From assembly GCA_023265365.1 (NCBI GenBank), contig JAHFTY010000016.1, positions 1 to 34,659 of the forward strand: a stretch of 34,659 bases of DNA, in the 5' to 3' direction. Both the position numbers and the translations under genes were made by a program. Below the pieces are notes generated by a model. That model was not told where the DNA came from. It made no database searches and was given only the letters and a program-made list of their open reading frames with translations. This document shows positions 7,667 to 14,530 of this stretch, piece after piece (position 1 is the stretch's first letter; each line of letters starts with the position of its first letter). Source of the stretch: Acidobacteriota bacterium. GTDB taxonomy: Bacteria > Acidobacteriota > Terriglobia > 20CM-2-55-15.

Positions 7667-9304
7667 ATGATCTCTTTTTCCCGCATTAATAAGCAGTACG
7701 GCCGGCAGGTTCTCTTCGTCGACGCGTCCTTTCAGCTCAACCCCGGTGAAAAAATGGGGCTCGTGGGCCCGAATGGAGCCGGCAAGACGACGTTGTTCCG
7801 GATGATTGCCGGCGAAGAGTCGCCGGACGAAGGCGAAGTGTCCATTCCGAAGAAACTGACGATCGGCTATTTCCGCCAGGACGTGGAGGAAATGTCCGGC
7901 CGTTCCGTTCTCGATGAAGCCATCGCCGGCAGCGGCCGCGTCGGCGATCTGCATCACGAACTCGAGGCCCTTCAGCACGCGATGGCCGATCCATCGCAGG
8001 CTGAAAAAATGGACAAGATTCTCGAACGCTTCGGCGAGGTGCAGGAGGAATACGATCACTTCGGCGGATACGCGCTCGAAAGCCAGGCCCGCGAGGTCCT
8101 TCTCGGCCTCGGTTTCGACAATGAGCGCATCGACGGCGGCGTCGGCGAACTTTCCGGCGGCTGGAAAATGCGCGTGGCCATGGCGCGGGTTCTGCTGGGG
8201 CGTCCGGATGTGCTGTTGATGGACGAACCGACGAACCATCTCGATATCGAATCGATCGTGTGGCTCGAAGCCTTCCTGAAGTCCCTGCCGGGCGCGCTTC
8301 TGATGACGTCGCACGACCGCGAGTTCATGAATCGGATCGTCACGAAGATTGCCGAAATCGACGGCGGCGAAATCGCCGTGTACTCGGGCAACTACGATTT
8401 CTATGAGCGCGAACGTTCCATCCGCGAAACGAACCGCGAGGCGGCTTACGCGCGGCAGCAGGCCATGCTCGCCAAGGAACAGCGCTTCATCGAACGGTTC
8501 GCCGCACACGCCGCCAAAGCCGCACAGGTTCAAAGCCGCGTCAAAGCGCTCGATAAAATCGACAAGATCGAGCTTCCCAGGAAACGGCGCGTCGTGCGCT
8601 TCGATTTCCGGCAGCCGCCCCGCTCCGGCGATCAGGTCGTCAGCCTTGAAAATGTCGGAAAGGCTTTCGGGAGGCGCGTCATCTATGACGGACTGAATCT
8701 GAACATCCGGCGCGGCGAGCGCTGGTGCGTCATGGGAAAGAACGGAGCGGGCAAGTCGACGCTCTTGAAAATGGTCGCCGGAGTTCTTGCGCCGGATTCC
8801 GGCGAGGTGAAACTGGGCGCAAGCCTTCAATTGGGCTACTTCGCCCAGCAAGCCCTCGACCTTCTCAATCCCGACCTGACGATCGAACAACAGTTGCAGC
8901 GTGACTTCCCCGACGAATCGATCGGATCGCTTCGCAGCCTCGCCGGCGCTTTTCAATTCCCGGGTGAAGACGTCGACAAGAAGATCCGCGCGCTTTCGGG
9001 CGGCGAAAAGACCCGTCTGGCGATGGCCCGGATGCTGCTCAATCCGCCGAACTTCCTGGTGCTCGACGAACCCACAAACCACCTCGATGTCGCAACGAAG
9101 GAAATGCTGGTGGACGCCTTGAAGGACTTCGACGGAACCATGCTCTTCGTCTCGCACGACCGCATGTTCCTTCGCGGGCTGAGCAATCGCGTCCTGGAAC
9201 TTGGCGGCGAAAGCGGCACCGACACCGAACCGCACCTCTACCCCGGCTCATACACGGAATACGTGGCGCGCACCGGACACGAGGCCCCGGGCGTTCATCA
9301 TTGA
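7667..9304 (+). CDS. ABC-F family ATPase (YbiT/Uup-like)
   Basis: A 545-residue protein with two ABC ATPase domains and no membrane segments, as in ABC-F proteins that act on ribosomes. The first domain has Walker A GPNGAGKTT near 34-42, signature LSGGW near 163 and Walker B VLLMDEPTNHLD near 181-192. The linker (about 240-310) carries the RFIERFAAHAAKAAQVQSR pattern of the ABC_tran_Xtn region. The second domain has GKNGAGKST near 358-366, LSGGEKTR near 444-451 and VLDEPTNHLD near 464-473. ABC-F members rescue stalled ribosomes or confer resistance to ribosome-targeting antibiotics; which applies cannot be told here. The ATG at 7667 has no strong Shine-Dalgarno sequence, and a TATGCT box ends eleven bases upstream. 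Monocistronic, with the repeat element upstream. Confidence 0.93.
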   Translation: MISFSRINKQYGRQVLFVDASFQLNPGEKMGLVGPNGAGKTTLFRMIAGEESPDEGEVSIPKKLTIGYFRQDVEEMSGRSVLDEAIAGSGRVGDLHHELEALQHAMADPSQAEKMDKILERFGEVQEEYDHFGGYALESQAREVLLGLGFDNERIDGGVGELSGGWKMRVAMARVLLGRPDVLLMDEPTNHLDIESIVWLEAFLKSLPGALLMTSHDREFMNRIVTKIAEIDGGEIAVYSGNYDFYERERSIRETNREAAYARQQAMLAKEQRFIERFAAHAAKAAQVQSRVKALDKIDKIELPRKRRVVRFDFRQPPRSGDQVVSLENVGKAFGRRVIYDGLNLNIRRGERWCVMGKNGAGKSTLLKMVAGVLAPDSGEVKLGASLQLGYFAQQALDLLNPDLTIEQQLQRDFPDESIGSLRSLAGAFQFPGEDVDKKIRALSGGEKTRLAMARMLLNPPNFLVLDEPTNHLDVATKEMLVDALKDFDGTMLFVSHDRMFLRGLSNRVLELGGESGTDTEPHLYPGSYTEYVARTGHEAPGVHH

Positions 9305-9331
9305 TTCCTGAGAGGAGTCAGCCGGACTCGA

Positions 9332-9766
9332 CTAAACGACGCATAGATTCCCCGCCTTGGCACTGGCGACCGCGGAAATGGGAATGCCTCTGTCGAATGT
9401 GGCGAGTCTTCCTTTGTGACGAACCGCCATCGCCAGCAGGTAGAGGTCAGTAATTTGCCGTGAGCCGTGGATTCGCGCTGAAAGAAAGATGGACCCGTCA
9501 CGCAAAGAAATATCATCGGGCCAAAACTCGTGATCGGTCCGATTGGCGAATGTTCTCAATCTGGAAATCAGGTCGCCGGGCGCGAACTGTACATGTTGGC
9601 TGTATGCCGGGTTCGACATGACGCGGATCACGCCGTTTTCCGTGACTGGGCAACTCGACCAACCCTGCTTGATACTGCCAGTCCACCATTCGTGAGCACG
9701 TTCGTGAAAAGCGTGATCGGGATCGAGAAGCGCGATGATCACGTTCACGTCAAGCAGCGCCCGCAA
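9332..9766 (-). CDS. vapC: VapC-type PIN-domain toxin
   Basis: A 144-residue PIN-domain ribonuclease. The four acidic active-site residues are visible: Asp6 in LLDVNVIIALLD, Glu43 in VTENGVIR, Asp107 in QITDLYLLA and Asp125 in LATFDRGI. VapC toxins cut tRNA or rRNA when freed from their partner. It starts three bases after the stop of the antitoxin gene, the usual toxin-second order, so both must be made from one transcript. The gene sits between housekeeping genes with no mobile-element remains. Confidence 0.9.
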   Translation of the reverse strand: MRALLDVNVIIALLDPDHAFHERAHEWWTGSIKQGWSSCPVTENGVIRVMSNPAYSQHVQFAPGDLISRLRTFANRTDHEFWPDDISLRDGSIFLSARIHGSRQITDLYLLAMAVRHKGRLATFDRGIPISAVASAKAGNLCVV

Positions 9767-9769
9767 GAG

Positions 9770-10009
9770 TTACACATTCTCCTTGTCCGCCAGTTTCCGG
9801 ACGTGTTCCAGAGTGACGATTTCGCCGCGCGACTGTAATACGGGAACGCCCGAGCGCAATGCGGAATGTTTCTTTCGCCCTCGCGCCGGCGCCGTCAGAC
9901 CGCGACGAGCCAGGTCAGAAAGGACCTTTCCCGCCGTCAGGCCTTGGCGTTGTGCGAGTTCCCTGGCGGCGCTTAATACATCATCTTCAATATCCAACGT
10001 CGTTCTCAT
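9770..10009 (-). CDS. vapB: VapB-type ribbon-helix-helix antitoxin
   Basis: 79 residues, starting MRTTLDIEDDVLSAARELA, the typical beginning of a ribbon-helix-helix DNA-binding domain (about residues 1-45). The remaining C-terminal tail is basic then mixed (GRKKHSALRSG...) and would wrap around the PIN toxin. It is expected to repress its own operon, helped by the toxin. No Shine-Dalgarno sequence precedes the ATG; instead the start codon abuts a -10 box and an inverted repeat (see the operator and promoter entries), which points to a leaderless mRNA. Confidence 0.88.
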   Translation of the reverse strand: MRTTLDIEDDVLSAARELAQRQGLTAGKVLSDLARRGLTAPARGRKKHSALRSGVPVLQSRGEIVTLEHVRKLADKENV

Positions 10010-10034
10010 GCAGTGATGCTATTGCATCACTGCA
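10009..10034. promoter_or_regulatory. vapBC operator: 11-bp perfect inverted repeat
   Basis: On the + strand TGCAGTGATGC (10009-10019) is followed by four bases and then its exact reverse complement (10024-10034). A further copy of the half-site (TGCATCAC, 10031-10038) overlaps the outer end, so there are two tandem half-sites and one inverted. It covers the -10 box and the vapB start codon, the position expected for an autorepressor site of a ribbon-helix-helix antitoxin. Confidence 0.8.
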
Positions 10035-10044
10035 TCACAGTCAA
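10016..10044 (-). promoter_or_regulatory. vapBC promoter, leaderless
   Basis: On the minus strand TTGACT (10044-10039), a 17-base spacer and TAGCAT (10021-10016) form a good sigma-70-type promoter. Only six bases separate the -10 box from the vapB ATG, so transcription should begin at or next to the A of the start codon. Confidence 0.6.
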
Positions 10045-10333
10045 ATGGCGCCCTGGATTTCCGTCGATCGGAACTCGATCAATTGTCCTGACCGGTCAGG
10101 GGGATGTACGACGCCTTTGCCGAGGCCATTGAGGAGTCGCTCCGCAATTGGCCGAACATCTGGGTGATTAGCTTCAGCGGATTTCATCATCAAGAGACCT
10201 AGGCATTCGGAGGATTCTGCCATGCCGGGGAAAATTCTGTTGTAAGCCCTTCGCCGGCCGATTTACGGTAGGTCCGTCAAGCGCGTTCCGATGCGGCAGT
10301 ATGCTGCGCAGCGTTTTACGAGAAAGGAGTCTC
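10045..10333. other. intergenic region with no supported gene
   Basis: Between the vapBC promoter and the response regulator start I see no convincing gene, RNA or repeat. A 60-codon open frame on the minus strand (10223-10041) has no ribosome-binding site and no recognisable motif. AAAGGAG just before 10334 belongs to the response regulator. Confidence 0.5.
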
Positions 10334-10708
10334 GTGGGTACCTGCAACATCCTCCTTGTGGACGATGATCCATCCGTTCTGAAACTGGTCTCGGTCATGC
10401 TTCGACGGTTGAACATGACCGTCACGGCCACCGCCGATGGCAGCGCCGCCGTCTCGCTTTTGCGCTCATCCACTGAACACTTCGATCTTCTTCTGACGGA
10501 CATCCACCTGACAGACCAGGACGGGCTGGAATTGTCGAGGCTTGTTCTGAACGAAGTCCCGAACATCCGCGTCCTTTATATGACCGGTGACACGGGGATC
10601 GCCGGTTCTCTCCGAAACAGAAACCTGGTCTGCCTGTCCAAACCGTTTCGGCTGCAGGAACTCACGGCGGCGCTAGACTGGGTTATGTCTGAGGAAATGC
10701 GTCGATGA
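10334..10708 (+). CDS. single-domain response regulator (CheY-like receiver)
   Basis: 124 residues forming one receiver domain and nothing else. The acidic pair is in LLVDDDPS, the phospho-acceptor aspartate is in LLLTDIHL, the switch threonine in LYMTGDTG and the conserved lysine in LSKPF. With no output domain it must act by protein contact, for example in a phosphorelay or with a hybrid kinase. The GTG at 10334 is chosen over the in-frame ATG at 10301 because AAAGGAG stands four to ten bases before it and the receiver domain begins there. No cognate kinase is adjacent; the nearest is 6 kb downstream and has its own regulator. Confidence 0.85.
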   Translation: MGTCNILLVDDDPSVLKLVSVMLRRLNMTVTATADGSAAVSLLRSSTEHFDLLLTDIHLTDQDGLELSRLVLNEVPNIRVLYMTGDTGIAGSLRNRNLVCLSKPFRLQELTAALDWVMSEEMRR

Positions 10709-10755
10709 TCGAATGACCGTCGCGTCAATCGAATCGCGAGGGACGCCTCCGGATT

Positions 10756-10761
10756 TATACT
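10756..10761 (+). promoter_or_regulatory. -10 box of a probable leaderless promoter
   Basis: TATACT ends six bases before the ATG of the FG-GAP gene, and no Shine-Dalgarno sequence is present. No good -35 element is seen at the usual distance. Confidence 0.4.
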
Positions 10762-10767
10762 CTTGCC

Positions 10768-12207
10768 ATGCGAATCCTCTTCGTCCTGCCCATCGCCGCG
10801 CTCTGGTTTGCGATGCCCGCGTTCGAAGCTGTTCAACCGGATCTGTTTTCAACCGGCAGCAGTTTCGTGAACGCGTGGGCCGACTTCGACTCCGACGGGG
10901 ACCTCGACCTGTTCGTCGGTTTTAACGGCGCTCCCAATCGTCTTTATCGAAACGACCACGGCGCATTTGCCGACGCGGCCCTCACCGCGGGTGTCGCGGA
11001 TGCAAGGCCGGCAAGGTCCGCCGCGTGGGGTGATTTCGACGGCGACCGCGATCCCGATCTGCTCGTCGGGTTCGCTCCGGCTCCGGGCGTGCCGGTGCTC
11101 AAGCTCTATCGCAACGATGCCGGACATTTTGCCGACATCACGGCTTCCCTGAACGTCCCTTCGGACACAACGGCCGTACGTCAACCGGTGTGGATCGACT
11201 TCGACGCCGACGGAGACCTCGACCTGTTCGTCGCGTTTCGCGACCGGCCCAACGTCATGTTCCGAAATGACCGCGGACGATTCACCGAGATCGCGCAGGA
11301 GATCGGTCTTGCCGACCCGCGAAAAAGTGTGGGAGCGGTATGGTTCGACTTCGATGAAGACGGCGATCTCGATCTTTACGTCGCAAACATGGACGGCGAC
11401 GCGAACGGACTTTTCCGGAATGACCACGGGCGCTTCACGGACGTCGCCGCGGCCGCCGGAATCGGCTGGGGCGGGCGCAAACCGCGTGACACGGCCAATG
11501 GAACGGTGCGGCCCTGTGTGGCCGACGTCAATAACGACGGTCATCTGGACCTGTTCGCGGCGAATTATGGAAAGAACGGACTCTTCCTGAATAAAGGCGG
11601 CGGTCAGTTCGAAGAGGTTTCAGAAGCGTGGGGGATTTCGATCGACAGCCGCTATGACTCCTGCGCCTTCGCCGATTTCGACAACGACGGCAGCCTCGAT
11701 ATGTACGTCAACGGAACCGTCACCGGAGCCGTCAGTTATCGGGACTACCTTTTCAGGAATACCGGAACGGCATTCGAAGACGTCACTCCGGACAACATCA
11801 GATCGCTCGAGGCCGATCACGGCGTGCAGTGGGCCGATTTCGACCGCGATGGCGATATGGATCTCGCGCTGACCGGCAGCCAGGCGAATGGAATGCATTC
11901 GCTTCTTCGAAACATGCTCCCGGCAGCCGTTGCTCCACGTTCCCTGAGCGTGCTGGTCATGAAGCCCGGAGCCGAAGTCCGGGTTTTTGCGGCAGGCACA
12001 AAACGTCTGTTGGGGACGCGCATCGTCGATTCAGGATCCGGATACAACTCGCAGAACGCCGCGCCCGTTCATTTCGGGCTCGCCCAGACGACGCCCGTGG
12101 ATATCGAGGTCGTATTTCCCGGAAACGGAAAACGAAAGCAGACGGTCATGAAGAAAATGAATCCGCGCGATTGGAATGGCCGCTCGATCTCTATTCGATT
12201 CCGTTAG
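10768..12207 (+). CDS. secreted FG-GAP/VCBS repeat protein with UnbV-like C-terminus
   Basis: 479 residues with an N-terminal signal peptide (about 1-19). Seven repeats with the calcium-binding style motif DFDxDGDxDL occur at about residues 37, 87, 142, 192, 251, 302 and 355, each followed by a LYRNDxGxF-type strand. They form a beta-propeller like those of integrin-alpha-like and CRTAC1-like proteins. Residues about 405-470 (including IVDSGSGYNSQNAAPVHFGL) match the ASPIC/UnbV module that ends many such proteins. Extracellular or periplasmic, binding Ca2+; the partner is unknown. Its 3' end overlaps the convergent VWA gene by 17 bases. A TATACT box six bases before the ATG takes the place of a Shine-Dalgarno site. 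Confidence 0.87.
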   Translation: MRILFVLPIAALWFAMPAFEAVQPDLFSTGSSFVNAWADFDSDGDLDLFVGFNGAPNRLYRNDHGAFADAALTAGVADARPARSAAWGDFDGDRDPDLLVGFAPAPGVPVLKLYRNDAGHFADITASLNVPSDTTAVRQPVWIDFDADGDLDLFVAFRDRPNVMFRNDRGRFTEIAQEIGLADPRKSVGAVWFDFDEDGDLDLYVANMDGDANGLFRNDHGRFTDVAAAAGIGWGGRKPRDTANGTVRPCVADVNNDGHLDLFAANYGKNGLFLNKGGGQFEEVSEAWGISIDSRYDSCAFADFDNDGSLDMYVNGTVTGAVSYRDYLFRNTGTAFEDVTPDNIRSLEADHGVQWADFDRDGDMDLALTGSQANGMHSLLRNMLPAAVAPRSLSVLVMKPGAEVRVFAAGTKRLLGTRIVDSGSGYNSQNAAPVHFGLAQTTPVDIEVVFPGNGKRKQTVMKKMNPRDWNGRSISIRFR

Positions 12208-13129
12208 ACACGGGCGCGTAGTAGCCGGATTTTCCCCGGACGATCATGTCGGGCATACCGGCGGGAGGGTTGACTTTCAGGCTGATGCGGCGCCATTTCC
12301 CATCTTTCACGCTGTTCGTCGACCGGTAGCCGAGCACGTACTGGTTTTTCAGCTCGATGGCGATCTTCGTGCAGATGTCGGGAAGCTCGAAGATGGAGTC
12401 CGGAAAGAACGCGCGTCCGCCGGTGAGTTCGGTGAGTTCTTCGATCAGCGCCCGGCCGCTTCTGCCGGCGCCGAGTTCGGAGTTATAGGTCACAATGCCG
12501 ATCGCGTACAGTTCCACGTCCTGTTCCTTGATGAAGTCGCGGACGTTGGAGAAGCTGTAGCGGCTCCGGTTGTCCTCGCCGTCGGTGATCAGCAGGAGCG
12601 CCTTCTTCTTGTTGCTGCTGTCCTGAAGCTTTTCCAGTCCGAGGTAAACCGCGTCGAAAAGCGCGGTGGTGCCGGTGGCCGGAGTGAACATCAGATGGTT
12701 CTGCAGGCGGCTGATGTCCGTCGTGAAATCCTGCGTGACCTGGGCGCGGTTGTTGAACTCCACGAGGAAGTATTCGTCGTCCGGATTGCCGGTTTTCAGG
12801 AAGGCGACCGCCGCGTCCCGCGCGACCGGCAGCTTTTCTTTCATGCTGCCGCTGATGTCGAAGATGATGCCGAGGCTGAGCGGCACATCTTCTTCTGAAA
12901 AGTATTCGATGGCTTGTTGGATCTTGTCTTCCCAGACTTCGAAATCTTCAGGTCTGAGGTCGGTCACCACGCGGCCGTGCTGACGTTCGAGAACGGTGGC
13001 ATTCACCAGCGTGAGATCGACGTCGACGACGATGGTCTGCTGCTTTGCCGGTTGCTGTTGTTTTGCCTGGACGCAAAGCATGACGCCGGAAACGAGAATC
13101 GCACCAACGATGACCGTTCGAAGTTTCAT
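12191..13129 (-). CDS. VWFA-related secreted protein (acidobacterial type)
   Basis: 312 residues with a signal peptide (about 1-22). Residues about 33-80 form the strand-rich N-terminal part typical of the acidobacterial VWFA-related family (VDVDLTLVNATVLE..., then LRPEDFEVWED). The von Willebrand A domain follows, with the metal site DISGS at 91-95, a threonine in the GTTALFDAV segment and LLITDGEDN. The C-terminus ends in NQYVLGYRS and a final strand region reading GKSGYYAP. Such proteins are exported and probably mediate metal-dependent protein binding; the ligand is unknown. A promoter lies upstream at 13153-13180. This family is the strongest single hint for Acidobacteriota. Confidence 0.9.
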   Translation of the reverse strand: MKLRTVIVGAILVSGVMLCVQAKQQQPAKQQTIVVDVDLTLVNATVLERQHGRVVTDLRPEDFEVWEDKIQQAIEYFSEEDVPLSLGIIFDISGSMKEKLPVARDAAVAFLKTGNPDDEYFLVEFNNRAQVTQDFTTDISRLQNHLMFTPATGTTALFDAVYLGLEKLQDSSNKKKALLLITDGEDNRSRYSFSNVRDFIKEQDVELYAIGIVTYNSELGAGRSGRALIEELTELTGGRAFFPDSIFELPDICTKIAIELKNQYVLGYRSTNSVKDGKWRRISLKVNPPAGMPDMIVRGKSGYYAPVSNGIE

Positions 13130-13152
13130 AGGGTTCTGAGCTACGTTGCGGA

Positions 13153-13180
13153 ATTATATATAAACTGCGAAGAAGTCCAA
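13153..13180 (-). promoter_or_regulatory. promoter of the VWA gene
   Basis: On the minus strand TTGGAC (13180-13175), a 16-base spacer and a consensus TATAAT (13158-13153). The predicted start of transcription leaves a leader of about 17 bases. It suggests that the VWA gene is not only read through from mgtE. Confidence 0.5.
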
Positions 13181-13182
13181 CA

Positions 13183-14499
13183 TCAAAGAAGGGTGCCGCT
13201 GAGGATTAAACTTGCCACGGTGAAGTAGATGATCAACCCGGTCACGTCCACGAGAGTGGCCACGAATGGGGCGGATGCGGAGGCCGGGTCCATGCCCATT
13301 CGACGAAGAATAAACGGCAGGGTCGAACCGACAATCGTGCCGAACAGAACCACGCCGATCAGGCTCGCGGCAACCGTTATGGCGATCAGGCGATAGTGTT
13401 CTCCATAAGGCTGGGCAATGGCCTGCCAGACCAGAATCCGGATCAAACCGATCGCCCCCAGGATGCAGCCCAGGGCGAGCCCGGCGGCGAACTCGCGGCG
13501 CACCACGCGCCACCAGTCCCGCAGGCGGACTTCGCCCAGAGCCATGGCGCGAATGACCAGGGTCGTTGCCTGCGATCCGGAATTTCCGCCGCTGCTGATG
13601 ATGAGCGGGATGAACAAGGCCAGAACGACGGCTCTCGCGATTTCGTGTTCGAAGAATCCCATCGCGGTTGCGGTCAGCATTTCACCGAGAAAGAGCGCGG
13701 AGAGCCAGCCGCCGCGTTTGCGGACCATGTCGAGGAAACCGACCTCGAGGTAGGGCGCATCCAGGGCTTCCATACCGCCGATCTTCTGAATATCCTCGCT
13801 GGCTTCCTCCTCGACGACGTCCACAATGTCGTCCACCGTGACGATCCCTTTCATCCGGTTGTTGTCGTCGACGACGGGGATCGCCAGCAGATGCTCTTCG
13901 GAAAACAGGTTCGCCAGCGCTTCCTGATCCATCTCCTCTTTTACCGAGACGAACGTGGTGCGCATGATGTCGCGAACGCTCTGGCCTCGTTGCGCTGAAA
14001 ACAAACGGCGGAAGGTGACGATGCCCAATAGATGCTGCTCCGAGTCGAGCGCGTAGGCGTAGTGGACGGTCTCGACCAGTCCGGACTGGGCCTGGCGTCG
14101 AAGATAAGCGATCGCTTCGTCGATGGGCATTTCCGGGCGCAGCCTTGCAAAACGAGGGCTCATCAAACCGCCGGCTTCATCCTCTTTATAGGCCATCAGC
14201 GCGAGCACTTCGCGAAGGTTGGTTTCGTCCAGCAGCGAAAGCAGGCCGGGCCGGTCTTCTTCCGGCGCTTCCTGAATGACGTCCGTCGCGTCGTCCGGCG
14301 CAAGAAGCCGCATCCAGATTCTCCGTTCCCCTTCGGGCAGCGACAGGATGAGCGACGCCTGATCCCGCGGGTTCAGCGCCAGAAAGAAGTCGTCCGCCTG
14401 CGCGCGGGGAATCTGCTCGAACGCGTCGACACGTTCCTCTTCGGATAGCGTGTCCCATGTTTCGAGTAAGTTGCCGGTTTGAGAAGTGGGAGTGCTCAC
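13183..14499 (-). CDS. mgtE: MgtE magnesium channel
   Basis: 438 residues, the standard MgtE length. The helical N domain covers about 10-110, the CBS pair about 112-235 and the five-helix pore about 265-435. GGNSGSQAT (304-312) and the pore aspartate Asp418 in TLVDVTGL are present. It imports Mg2+ and closes when Mg2+ fills the cytoplasmic domains. The pore half is very similar to that of the fusion protein at 2028-5474, so the two are paralogues on the same strand. The start is GTG at 14499, with AGGAGG only three bases upstream, an unusually short spacing; no better in-frame start is visible. It follows the prolyl oligopeptidase gene by 31 bases. Confidence 0.93.
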   Translation of the reverse strand: MSTPTSQTGNLLETWDTLSEEERVDAFEQIPRAQADDFFLALNPRDQASLILSLPEGERRIWMRLLAPDDATDVIQEAPEEDRPGLLSLLDETNLREVLALMAYKEDEAGGLMSPRFARLRPEMPIDEAIAYLRRQAQSGLVETVHYAYALDSEQHLLGIVTFRRLFSAQRGQSVRDIMRTTFVSVKEEMDQEALANLFSEEHLLAIPVVDDNNRMKGIVTVDDIVDVVEEEASEDIQKIGGMEALDAPYLEVGFLDMVRKRGGWLSALFLGEMLTATAMGFFEHEIARAVVLALFIPLIISSGGNSGSQATTLVIRAMALGEVRLRDWWRVVRREFAAGLALGCILGAIGLIRILVWQAIAQPYGEHYRLIAITVAASLIGVVLFGTIVGSTLPFILRRMGMDPASASAPFVATLVDVTGLIIYFTVASLILSGTLL

Positions 14500-14530
14500 G
14501 ACCTCCTAATGTACCGAATACCGCCGGAGT

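Noticed and set aside
10041-10223. 60-codon minus-strand open frame upstream of vapB
   Set aside because: No ribosome-binding site, no recognisable motif, and its end runs into the -35 box of the vapBC promoter.
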